Source of the DNA: Flavobacteriaceae bacterium
GTDB lineage: Bacteria; Bacteroidota; Bacteroidia; Flavobacteriales; Flavobacteriaceae
NCBI GenBank assembly: GCA_029248455.1
Contig: JAQWJH010000112.1
Span: 1-33,707, forward strand
Direction of reading: 5' to 3'
DNA: 33,707 nucleotides
Position numbers and translations under genes: made by a program. Below the pieces are notes generated by a model. The model saw nothing but the letters and a program-made list of their open reading frames with translations. It did not search any database and had not been told where the DNA came from. Positions 1 to 7,660 of the stretch are shown here, piece after piece; the first letter of the stretch is position 1, and each line of letters begins with the position of its first letter.

Positions 1-259
1 TGACAGTGGAGGTGTTCAAGAGGAAGCGCCAAGTCTGGGAAAACCTGTACTAGTAATTAGAGACAATACAGAAAGACCAGAGGCAGTAGAAGCAGGTACA
101 GTATTGTTAGTAGGTACTAATGAAGAGTTGATTGTAACGAAAGCATTGGGCTTATTAAATAACGAAGATAACTTTAAGAAAATGTCAAAATTGCACAATC
201 CATATGGCGATGGGCTGGCATCAAAAAGAATTGTAGATTTCATAAAAAACACAAAATAA
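1..259 (+). CDS. wecB: UDP-N-acetylglucosamine 2-epimerase (non-hydrolysing), C-terminal part
   Basis: This is the last 85 codons (first complete codon at base 2) of a WecB-type enzyme that interconverts UDP-GlcNAc and UDP-ManNAc in the cytoplasm; the 5' part lies outside the window. The visible stretch opens with [10 protein letters not shown], continues with GKPVLV and [14 protein letters not shown], and ends [15 protein letters not shown], all hallmarks of the C-terminal UDP-binding domain of this family. The stop codon overlaps the wecC start by one base (TAATG), so the two are translationally coupled and form the usual two-step route to UDP-ManNAcA. The hydrolysing sialic-acid epimerase NeuC is a relative, but the close match to the WecB C-terminal signature and the wecC neighbour favour WecB. 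Confidence 0.93.
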   Translation, partial: DSGGVQEEAPSLGKPVLVIRDNTERPEAVEAGTVLLVGTNEELIVTKALGLLNNEDNFKKMSKLHNPYGDGLASKRIVDFIKNTK

Positions 260-1467
260 TGAATCCAGAAGTAGTTACCATAGGATTAGGATATATAGGA
301 TTACCCACATCAGCATTAATAGCATCGCACGGAACAAATGTGTTAGGTGTAGATATAAATCAAAATATTGTTGACACCATAAATGAGGGAAAAATTCACA
401 TTGTTGAGCCGGATTTAGATAAGATTGTATCTACAGCTGTTTCAAAAGGAAATTTAAAGGCTTCAACCAAAGCAATTAATGCTGAAGTATTTCTAATAGT
501 TGTTCCAACTCCATTTAAAGAAAATCACGAGCCAGATATTTCATTTGTTGAATCTGCTACCAAAGGAGTTATCCCACTACTTAAAAAAGGAGATTTATAT
601 ATTATAGAATCTACATCTCCAATAGGGACTACTGAAAAAATGCAGCAACTCATATTTGCATCAAGACCTGAACTGCAAGGAGCCATTCATATCGCTTATT
701 GCCCAGAAAGAGTATTACCAGGAAATGTCATGCATGAACTCGTTGAGAATGACCGTGTTATTGGTGGGGTAGATCAAGCCTCTACTCAAAAAGCAATCTT
801 ATTTTACTCTAAGTATGTTAAAGGTGAATTACACGGAACTAATGCTCGTACTGCAGAAATGTGCAAACTGGTTGAAAACTCATCTAGAGATGTGCAAATA
901 GCCTTTGCAAATGAGTTATCGCTTATCTGTGACAAAGCAGATATCAATGTATGGGAATTGATCTCTTTAGCAAATAAACATCCAAGAGTTAATATTTTGC
1001 AACCCGGATGTGGAGTAGGAGGGCATTGTATTGCTGTTGATCCTTATTTTATTGTTTCTGATTATCCAATGGAGTCAAAAATCATAGGAACGGCAAGAGA
1101 GGTAAATAATTACAAATCTTTTTGGTGTGCAGAAAAAATTCAAAATGAAAAACTTCAATTTGAATTAAAGCATGGTAGAAAACCTAAAACAGCTTTAATG
1201 GGCTTAGCATTCAAACCCAATATTGATGATTTAAGAGAATCCCCAGCAAAATATATTGCTCAGAAAGTACTTCAAAATTCCAATAACGAGGATCACTTTA
1301 TCGTAGAACCTAATATAGAAACCCATTCTGTTTATAAATTAACCGATTATAAAAAAGCAGTAAAAGAAGCAGATATTATCGCTCTTTTAGTAGCGCATGA
1401 TGAATTTAAAAAATTACATATTTCCGGAGACAAAATAATTTTAGATTTTTCTGGAGTAAAAAAGTAA
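259..1467 (+). CDS. wecC: UDP-N-acetyl-D-mannosamine dehydrogenase
   Basis: WecC oxidises UDP-ManNAc to UDP-ManNAcA with two NAD+ per turnover, in the cytosol. The 402-residue length is normal for the UDP-glucose/GDP-mannose dehydrogenase family. A Rossmann GLGYIG motif is at residues 9-14, the PTPF segment follows the NAD domain, and the catalytic cysteine is C257 in GGHCIAVDP. The C-terminal UDP-binding domain carries GLAFKPNIDDLRESPA. It directly follows wecB with a one-base overlap. An 18-base, almost pure A spacer (two runs of nine A) separates it from the next gene. Another UDP-sugar 6-dehydrogenase such as a UDP-GlcNAc or UDP-GalNAc dehydrogenase (WbpA/WbpO type) is possible, but the wecB neighbour supports ManNAc. 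Confidence 0.93.
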   Translation: MNPEVVTIGLGYIGLPTSALIASHGTNVLGVDINQNIVDTINEGKIHIVEPDLDKIVSTAVSKGNLKASTKAINAEVFLIVVPTPFKENHEPDISFVESATKGVIPLLKKGDLYIIESTSPIGTTEKMQQLIFASRPELQGAIHIAYCPERVLPGNVMHELVENDRVIGGVDQASTQKAILFYSKYVKGELHGTNARTAEMCKLVENSSRDVQIAFANELSLICDKADINVWELISLANKHPRVNILQPGCGVGGHCIAVDPYFIVSDYPMESKIIGTAREVNNYKSFWCAEKIQNEKLQFELKHGRKPKTALMGLAFKPNIDDLRESPAKYIAQKVLQNSNNEDHFIVEPNIETHSVYKLTDYKKAVKEADIIALLVAHDEFKKLHISGDKIILDFSGVKK

Positions 1468-1485
1468 AAAAAAATAAAAAAAAAG

Positions 1486-3225
1486 ATGAAAACAAGAGCG
1501 ATAGTTCAGGCAAGAATGTTAAGTACTAGATTAAGAGGTAAATCCCTTATGTCAGTAACAGGCATTCCTATTTTATATAGAGTAGTAGAAAATATCAAAA
1601 AAATAGATTTCATTGATGAAATTGTAATTGCTACAACAAGTTTAGAAGCAGACAAACCTATAGTTTCAGCTGCACATGCTCTAAATGTAAAAGTATACCA
1701 AGGTAGTAGTTTAAATGTTCTTGACAGATACATTAAAGCATCCAGTGATATGAATGATGATGATTTAATAGTAAGGTTTACTGCTGACAATCCTATTGTC
1801 ATAAAAAGTATTGCTGAAGAATTACATGAGAAAGCAAAAAATAAAGACTACGTAGCTATTGAAAACCTATCGCATTTAGTTCCAGAGTTTATCAAAGTAA
1901 ATGCATTGAGAAAAGTTAAGGAAATATCTGATGACCCAATCGACATTGAACACGTAACTCCATTTTTCAGAAGAAAAGAAGGAAAGTCATTATTTGATGT
2001 TGAATTATTACCAAATGATTATTCTAGTTTAAGACCTGAATTGGATAAATATTTAACGATAGACACTGGAAAAGATTTAGTAAGACTTGAGAAAGTATTT
2101 GATGGGATAAAAAAAGAAAATGACCTTGATGAAATTTATAGCTTCATTGACCATAATATAAATACAGGTTTAGAATCTGAAGTACCTACAGTGAATCTTG
2201 ACGGAACTGTTCTTGGAGAAGGATTTCCAACATATATTATTGCTGAAATAGGTCAAAACCATAATGGATCTATTGATTTAGCAAAGAAACTAATAGACAT
2301 GTCAAAAAGATGTGGAGCAAGTGCTGTGAAATTTCAGAAAAGAGATATTCCTTCTGAATTAACAAAAGAAGCATTTGATCGCGTTTACGATAACCCAAAC
2401 TCCTTTGGGAGAACATACGGAGAGCATAGAATGTTCTTAGAATTATCAGAAGAAGCACATAAAGAATTAAAGGAATATTGTGATTTAATAGGAATGACGT
2501 ATTTCTGTACACCCTGCGATGTGCCATCGGTAGAACTTTTAGAACGTATTGGATGTCCATTTTTTAAAGTTGCCTCTAGAGATTTGACCAATATTCCGTT
2601 ATTAGAGAAGCTAGGCTCTATAGGAAAACCAGTTATTATTTCTACAGGAATGGCTTCCATTGAAGATATAGATGTCGCTATTGAAACTTTACAATTACCA
2701 AAAAATAAGCTTGTTATAACCCAATGTACATCTCAATATCCGTGCGATGTTAGAAATGTGAATCTGAGAGTTATGGCTACCTTGAGAGATAAATATAAAG
2801 TAAATGTTGGATTGTCAGATCATACCTCTGGGGTGATTATTTCTTCAGCAGCAGCAGCAATTGGCGCTCCTGTAATAGAAAAACATGTCTCTTTAGATAG
2901 GACGATGAAAGGTACAGACCAACCTGGGTCACTTGAAGAAAGCGGTTTACATAAGCTAGTTGATTACATTAGAGCTATTGAATTGGCAATGGGAAGTGAT
3001 TTGAAAGAAATAAACCCAGCTACAAAAGCAGCCAAAGAGAAACTTGCAAGAAGTGTAACATCCAAAAGAGATATTAAAAAGGGAGAAGTATTAACAGATG
3101 ATATGCTTTGTTTGAAATCACCAGGAACTGGTATTAAATGGAACGATAGAGAAATAATTTTAAACAAAAAAGCATTACTAGATATACCAGCTGATGTAAC
3201 CTTAGAAACATCTAATTTTGAGTAA
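1486..3225 (+). CDS. Fused SpsF-like cytidylyltransferase and NeuB-type nonulosonic acid synthase
   Basis: This is a two-enzyme fusion of 579 residues. Residues 1 to about 225 look like an SpsF/CMP-sugar cytidylyltransferase: QARMLSTRLRGK at 8-19 (the family usually reads QARMGSTRLPGK), FTADNP, and a YLTIDTGKDL segment near the domain end. Residues about 245-500 are a NeuB TIM barrel, starting YIIAEIGQNHNG at 250-261, then AVKFQ, FFKVASRD, STGMA, CTSQYP, GLSDHT and EKHVSLDR. Residues from about 520 form the C-terminal SAF (antifreeze-like) domain, starting KLARSV. NeuB enzymes condense phosphoenolpyruvate with a hexosamine or hexose derivative to a nine-carbon acid; the cytidylyltransferase would then form the CMP-sugar. 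In Bacillus spore-coat loci these are separate proteins (SpsE and SpsF). The exact acid (sialic, legionaminic, KDN-like) cannot be read from sequence. Confidence 0.9.
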   Translation: MKTRAIVQARMLSTRLRGKSLMSVTGIPILYRVVENIKKIDFIDEIVIATTSLEADKPIVSAAHALNVKVYQGSSLNVLDRYIKASSDMNDDDLIVRFTADNPIVIKSIAEELHEKAKNKDYVAIENLSHLVPEFIKVNALRKVKEISDDPIDIEHVTPFFRRKEGKSLFDVELLPNDYSSLRPELDKYLTIDTGKDLVRLEKVFDGIKKENDLDEIYSFIDHNINTGLESEVPTVNLDGTVLGEGFPTYIIAEIGQNHNGSIDLAKKLIDMSKRCGASAVKFQKRDIPSELTKEAFDRVYDNPNSFGRTYGEHRMFLELSEEAHKELKEYCDLIGMTYFCTPCDVPSVELLERIGCPFFKVASRDLTNIPLLEKLGSIGKPVIISTGMASIEDIDVAIETLQLPKNKLVITQCTSQYPCDVRNVNLRVMATLRDKYKVNVGLSDHTSGVIISSAAAAIGAPVIEKHVSLDRTMKGTDQPGSLEESGLHKLVDYIRAIELAMGSDLKEINPATKAAKEKLARSVTSKRDIKKGEVLTDDMLCLKSPGTGIKWNDREIILNKKALLDIPADVTLETSNFE

Positions 3226-3742
3226 CCCGATCAAACTTTTTTTGACAGATATTGACGGTGTTTGGACAGACGGCGGAATGTATTATGACGAAAATGGAAG
3301 TGAATTTAAAAAATTCAATACCTCTGATAGTGCTGGAGTTTTATTCTGTCGATTGTCTAATATTCATGTAGGAATAATTACAGGAGAAAACAGTCTAGCT
3401 GTTAAAAGAAGAGCTGAAAAGTTAAAAATAGAACACTGTTTTTTAGGAATTAAAGATAAAGTTAAAGTAGCTGAAGAATTACTAAATGCACTAAATATAA
3501 CTTGGGAAGAAGTTGCTTATATTGGTGATGATATCAATGATATTCAATTATTGAAGAAGGTAGGATTAAGTGCTTGCCCAATTAATGCACCAGAATACAT
3601 CAAGAAATTGGTAGATTGGATTATCCCTACAAAAGGAGGAGATGGAGCATTTAGGCATTTTGTAGAGAAATATTTAGTAGGCGAAGAATTATTAGACAAG
3701 GCTATAGAAAAATACTTAAAAACAAAAGAATTTAAACAATGA
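3218..3742 (+). CDS. KdsC-type HAD phosphatase, probable nonulosonate-9-phosphate phosphatase
   Basis: A 174-residue cap-less (C0) HAD phosphatase of the KdsC family. The nucleophile motif is D11-x-D13 in LTDIDGVWTDG, motif II is T55 in GIITGE, the lysine is K79 or K81 in GIKDK, and the acidic motif is GDDINDI at 103-109. The start must be TTG at 3218: it overlaps the upstream stop, and the first in-frame ATG (residue 22) would remove the nucleophile. It ends with an ATGA overlap into the next gene. KdsC removes phosphate from Kdo-8-phosphate; close relatives beside NeuB-like genes dephosphorylate KDN-9-phosphate or sialate-9-phosphate. The position right after the synthase fusion favours that role, which suggests the synthase makes a 9-phosphate. 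This role is inferred from context. Confidence 0.85.
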   Translation: MSNPIKLFLTDIDGVWTDGGMYYDENGSEFKKFNTSDSAGVLFCRLSNIHVGIITGENSLAVKRRAEKLKIEHCFLGIKDKVKVAEELLNALNITWEEVAYIGDDINDIQLLKKVGLSACPINAPEYIKKLVDWIIPTKGGDGAFRHFVEKYLVGEELLDKAIEKYLKTKEFKQ

Positions 3743-4689
3743 AGTTTTTAATAGTAGGCGGAGGTTCTATAGGGCAGCGACATTTAAATAACCTGAAAAG
3801 TTTAGGTTATGACAATCTATATTGCTATAAACGGAAGTCTTCATCAGACTTTGAAGAAAAATACAATTGTAAAGTCATTACTAATTTTGATGAAGTACAA
3901 TCTATACAGCCAGATGTAATTGTAATTTGTAACCCAACATCTATGCATGTAGATTGGGTAAAAATTGCAAATAACTTAAAAGCACATGTATTTGTTGAAA
4001 AACCTCTGACTCATTTAGAAACACAATTAGATGATGTAAAATCAGAATGGAATAATAATTCTGTCTTTTTTATTGGTTTTATGCTAAGGTATCATCCTTT
4101 GGTGAAAAAGATCAAAGAATTGATTGATTCCAATAGATTAGGAAGAATTTATTCTGCCAGATTAGAATTTGGGAGTTGGTTACCTTATTGGCATCCATGG
4201 GAAGATCATAAAATTTCTTACGCTTCAAATAAAAATATGGGAGGTGGTGTAATTAATACTATTACCCATGAATTGGATTTGGTCCAATATTTTTTTGGAA
4301 ATCCAATAAGTATGAAAAGCAAAAAAGCAAACTTTGATTTTCTTGATATTGAAGTAGAAGAGATTGCAGAAAGTATTTTGATTTATGAAGATAAGTTAGT
4401 CACTTTGCATGTAGATTTTCTTCAAAAAGATTACGATAGAAATATTAAAATATTAGGAGAAAAAGGAAGAATTATATGGGATTGGCATACCAATAAAGTA
4501 GATGTAAAACTTCATAAAGATACAGAAGAAGAACATGAACTAAATGATTTTGATGTCAATCAATTGTATATCGATGAAATGAAAGATTTTATCAATTTGA
4601 TTGAAAATAATTGTATAAATCATCCTTTGGATTTTAAACATGCTGTTTCCAATACAGAATTGATGTTAGAAATGCATAAAGAAAATTAA
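3739..4689 (+). CDS. Gfo/Idh/MocA-family NAD(P)-dependent sugar oxidoreductase
   Basis: A 316-residue cytosolic oxidoreductase. The N-terminal Rossmann fold begins with GGGSIGQRH (residues 7-15), and the family lysine is K88 in VEKPLTH. The C-terminal alpha/beta domain includes GGGVINTITHELDLVQYFFG, where the histidine in the HELD segment is the usual active-site partner. Length is typical. It overlaps the phosphatase by ATGA, so it belongs to the same nonulosonate block. Family members oxidise or reduce a sugar or sugar-nucleotide hydroxyl. Homologues are frequent in legionaminic-type loci together with an SDR (the next gene); in Campylobacter the comparable pair is PtmF/PtmA, whose proposed job is early precursor supply. 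The substrate here is unknown. Confidence 0.85.
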   Translation: MKFLIVGGGSIGQRHLNNLKSLGYDNLYCYKRKSSSDFEEKYNCKVITNFDEVQSIQPDVIVICNPTSMHVDWVKIANNLKAHVFVEKPLTHLETQLDDVKSEWNNNSVFFIGFMLRYHPLVKKIKELIDSNRLGRIYSARLEFGSWLPYWHPWEDHKISYASNKNMGGGVINTITHELDLVQYFFGNPISMKSKKANFDFLDIEVEEIAESILIYEDKLVTLHVDFLQKDYDRNIKILGEKGRIIWDWHTNKVDVKLHKDTEEEHELNDFDVNQLYIDEMKDFINLIENNCINHPLDFKHAVSNTELMLEMHKEN

Positions 4690-4726
4690 AAGCTACCTAA
4701 CAAAACTCATTAACCCAATAGAAAAA

Positions 4727-5533
4727 ATGAAAAAAGTCACTGAATTATTCTCTTTAGAGGGAAAAAACATTGTAGTAGCAGGAGGAGCTGGACAAATAGG
4801 TTTTGCTATGGTGCAAATTTTAGCAGATGCAGGAGCAAATGTTTGTATAGCCGATATCGACAGTGAAATGGCAATTCAAAAAATAGAAAAAGATTCAAAT
4901 ATAAAAGATAAAGTGTCGGTTATAAAATTAGATGTATCTAGTTCTGACTCAATAAACTCTTTTGATAAAGAATTGGGTGCTATTAAAATCCATGGACTTG
5001 TTAACTGTTTTCATTTTAAAGGAAATACTAGAAAATTGGACACATCATCTAACTTTTTTGCAGATTTCGAAAATTATCCAGAAGAAGCGTGGGATTTAGT
5101 CCATGATGTAAATTTAAAAGGCAGTTTTTTATTGAGTAAAAAACTATTACCAAAAATGAAAAACTGTAATGCTGCTATTGTAAACATATCTTCTACTTAT
5201 GGAATAGTTAGTGCAAATAAGAGTATTTATGGAGATTCAGGAATTAATTCACCGGTTGCCTATGCAACTTCAAAAGCAGCTCTAATTAACCTAACTAGAT
5301 ATATGGCTACACATTTAGCAGATGTTGGAATAAGAGTTAATTGTTTAAGCCCAGGAGGTGTTTTTAACAATCAAGCAGAAGACTTTTTTAAGAACTATTG
5401 TGAAAAAACACCACTCGGACGTATGGCAAATGCTGAAGACTATCAGGGAGCTATATTGTATTTAATAAGTAATGCATCATCATATATGACTGGAACAAAT
5501 TTAGTAGTTGATGGTGGTTGGACTGCATGGTAA
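4727..5533 (+). CDS. Short-chain dehydrogenase/reductase in the nonulosonate block
   Basis: A 268-residue classical-length SDR. The cofactor motif is GGAGQIG at 19-25, an acidic AD-x-D follows the second strand (probable NAD preference), the catalytic serine is in NISSTYG (S155/S156), and YATSK gives Y179 and K183. The usual NNAG is replaced by NCFHFKG, a divergence in the strand that normally stabilises the fold. The C terminus ends with GTNLVVDGGWTAW, typical of FabG-like SDRs. It follows the Gfo/Idh gene after a 37-base gap. Such SDR plus Gfo/Idh pairs recur next to NeuB-like synthases, so a shared substrate is likely (PtmA-like), but the reaction is not known from sequence. Confidence 0.85.
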   Translation: MKKVTELFSLEGKNIVVAGGAGQIGFAMVQILADAGANVCIADIDSEMAIQKIEKDSNIKDKVSVIKLDVSSSDSINSFDKELGAIKIHGLVNCFHFKGNTRKLDTSSNFFADFENYPEEAWDLVHDVNLKGSFLLSKKLLPKMKNCNAAIVNISSTYGIVSANKSIYGDSGINSPVAYATSKAALINLTRYMATHLADVGIRVNCLSPGGVFNNQAEDFFKNYCEKTPLGRMANAEDYQGAILYLISNASSYMTGTNLVVDGGWTAW

Positions 5534-5549
5534 TTAATTTATTTAAATT

Positions 5550-6860
5550 ATGAACAAGAAAAAACTAGAAAATTTATTTGATGATCTATTCCCTTTAAAC
5601 AGATCAATTTTAGGAGAAGATTATAGAAACAGCCTTGATTTGTTAAAAAAATATGTGCCATTTAAGTATTATGATTTTAAATCAGGTACTAAAGTTTTTG
5701 ATTGGACTGTTCCAAAAGAATGGAAGATAAATGAAGCTTATATATCAAAATTAAACGGAGAAAAAATTATTGATTTTACAAATAGTAATCTTCATGTTTT
5801 AAATTATTCTTCTCCTATTGATAAGATTATTTCTCTGGAAGAACTTAAAAACAAAATATTTACTTTAAAATCAAAACCCAAAGCTATTCCATACGTCACT
5901 TCTTATTATAAAAAAAACTGGGGTTTTTGTATGTCTTATAATGACTTTAAAAATTTAAATGATGCTGAATACAAAGTCAAAATTGATTCAAAATTTACAG
6001 ATGGTAATTTAAGAATCGGCGAAGCAGTTTTAAAGGGCTCTAGTAAAAAAGAAATCTTAATCACGTCTTATCTATGTCATCCCAGTATGGCTAACAATGA
6101 GTTAAGTGGACCTTTGTGTTTAGTTTATCTTTATAATAAATTGAAGAATAAAAAAAACAGGCAATTTACATATAGATTTATTATTAATCCTGAAACGATT
6201 GGATCTCTTTGTTATTTAAGTGAAAAATATGATATATTGAAAAAAAATGTTATTGCTGGAGTAGTTTTAACTTGTTTGGGTGGTGATAGAAAAAAACTTA
6301 GTTTTAAATTATCCAAATCCTCGGATTCAATCTTTGATAAGTACTTTTTAAATATTGGTCAGTCGGATAAAGTAGATATAAGAAAATTTACTGCTTTTGG
6401 TGGTTCAGATGAGCGACAATTTAATTCACCAAGGATTAATCTTCCAATTTCTCAAATTTCAAAAACTATTTATGGAATGCATGATGAATATCATACCTCA
6501 TTAGATAATAAAGAATTTTTAAATTTTAACGAATTTTATAAAAGTTGCAATGATGTTTTAAATCATTTTATTGGTATTGATAACGCAAATTATTATTATA
6601 ACTCAAAAGGATTTGGTGAATTATTTTTATCAAAAAGAAACTTATACCCTACAATTAATTCCGAGGAAACAAGAGTAAATAAGTCTAACGATGATATAGA
6701 AGATAATAATAGAATGCAAAAAACAATTATGTATCTTTTGAATTATTCAGACGGTAAGCATAGTTTAACAGATATAGCTAATCTTTTAGAGGAACAAATA
6801 GATTACGTTGAGAAAATTTTAAATATTCTTTATAAAAATAAACTTTTACAAAAACTATGA
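5550..6860 (+). CDS. Zinc-aminopeptidase-like protein with C-terminal winged helix (DUF2172/DUF4910 type)
   Basis: A 436-residue protein resembling the polysaccharide-locus family of aminopeptidase-like proteins. N-terminal signatures are LFPLNRSILGEDYR and VFDWTVPKEW. The M28-like metal core can be seen as YLCHPSMANNELSG (H177, N183, E184), NPETIGS, GGSDERQF and YHTSLDN. The last 80 or so residues resemble a small winged-helix domain (YLLNYSDGKHSLTDIANLLEE). No signal peptide, so it is cytosolic. Members of this family sit in capsule, LPS and secondary-metabolite clusters; their chemistry is not established. Because the next gene, joined by ATGA, is an N-formyltransferase, a role as an amidase that frees a sugar amine is plausible, but this is inference. 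Confidence 0.82.
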   Translation: MNKKKLENLFDDLFPLNRSILGEDYRNSLDLLKKYVPFKYYDFKSGTKVFDWTVPKEWKINEAYISKLNGEKIIDFTNSNLHVLNYSSPIDKIISLEELKNKIFTLKSKPKAIPYVTSYYKKNWGFCMSYNDFKNLNDAEYKVKIDSKFTDGNLRIGEAVLKGSSKKEILITSYLCHPSMANNELSGPLCLVYLYNKLKNKKNRQFTYRFIINPETIGSLCYLSEKYDILKKNVIAGVVLTCLGGDRKKLSFKLSKSSDSIFDKYFLNIGQSDKVDIRKFTAFGGSDERQFNSPRINLPISQISKTIYGMHDEYHTSLDNKEFLNFNEFYKSCNDVLNHFIGIDNANYYYNSKGFGELFLSKRNLYPTINSEETRVNKSNDDIEDNNRMQKTIMYLLNYSDGKHSLTDIANLLEEQIDYVEKILNILYKNKLLQKL

Positions 6861-7660
6861 ATGCAGTTTTATTAACGGGAAATCATCCTAGACATATTTA
6901 TTTAATTAATTTGTTAAATAAAAATAAACTCCTAAGCGGAGTTGTTATTCAAGATAGAGAAAATCATTTTCCTAAGCCTGATGAAAATTTAACTGAAAGA
7001 ATTAAGTATCTGCACAAGAAACATTTTTCAAATAGGTTAGTTGCTGAAAATGAAATTTTTAATTCTGAAGAATTATCTGATGTAAAAACTTTGAAAATAA
7101 AAAATTCAAGCGATTTTAATGAATCTAAAACGGTTGATTTTATTAAAAACTTGAAGCCAAAATTGATTGTTTCATTTGGAATAGGTGTTTTAAGTTCAAA
7201 TACTATAACTTCTTTAAGTTGTGAAATGTGGAACTTGCATGGTGGATTATCACCTGATTTTAAAGGAACTATTACTCATTTTTGGCCATCTTATCTGTTA
7301 AAACCACAATATACTGGTTGTACAATTCATCAACTTAAACCAAAGATTGATGCAGGAGAAATTATTCATCAAACTGGACCTGTAATGATTAAAGGAGACA
7401 ATTTACATATGTTTTCATGTAAGACACTTAAAGAAGGCTTTTATTCTTTAAAGTCACTGATTAAATTTTTTTTGGATGGTCGTAAAATAGATGCTTACCC
7501 TCAGAAGAGAACAGGAAAATTATGGCAGAATAAAGATTGGAGTCCTTATCATTTAGAATTAATATACGATTTTTATAATGACTCAATTGTTGATTTATAT
7601 ATTGACGGAAAACTAGGAGATAACAAGCCAGATTTAATTACCAATAAAATTTTTCAATGA
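6857..7660 (+). CDS. Formyltransferase-family enzyme, probable sugar N-formyltransferase
   Basis: A 267-residue protein with a formyltransferase catalytic core. The three key residues of N10-formyl-tetrahydrofolate enzymes appear with canonical spacing: N126 and H128 in NLHGGLSP, and D165 in KIDAGEI. PKLIVSFGIGVL before them matches the strand leading to the active site. It lacks the long C-terminal domain of methionyl-tRNA formyltransferase, which fits sugar-modifying relatives that formylate the amine of a nucleotide or CMP-sugar. It overlaps both neighbours by ATGA (peptidase-like protein upstream, transferase downstream), so the three are likely translated together. The expected product is an N-formyl amino sugar in the polysaccharide; the acceptor sugar is unknown. 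Confidence 0.85.
   Translation: MNAVLLTGNHPRHIYLINLLNKNKLLSGVVIQDRENHFPKPDENLTERIKYLHKKHFSNRLVAENEIFNSEELSDVKTLKIKNSSDFNESKTVDFIKNLKPKLIVSFGIGVLSSNTITSLSCEMWNLHGGLSPDFKGTITHFWPSYLLKPQYTGCTIHQLKPKIDAGEIIHQTGPVMIKGDNLHMFSCKTLKEGFYSLKSLIKFFLDGRKIDAYPQKRTGKLWQNKDWSPYHLELIYDFYNDSIVDLYIDGKLGDNKPDLITNKIFQ

Noticed and set aside
16-252. A 78-codon open frame on the minus strand across the end of wecB
   Set aside because: The + strand frame encodes the conserved WecB C terminus; the minus frame is its shadow and has no recognisable features.
1466-1484. Two runs of nine A between wecC and the synthase fusion as a regulatory slippage site
   Set aside because: They lie outside coding sequence apart from the stop codon, and A-rich leaders are common in this kind of genome.
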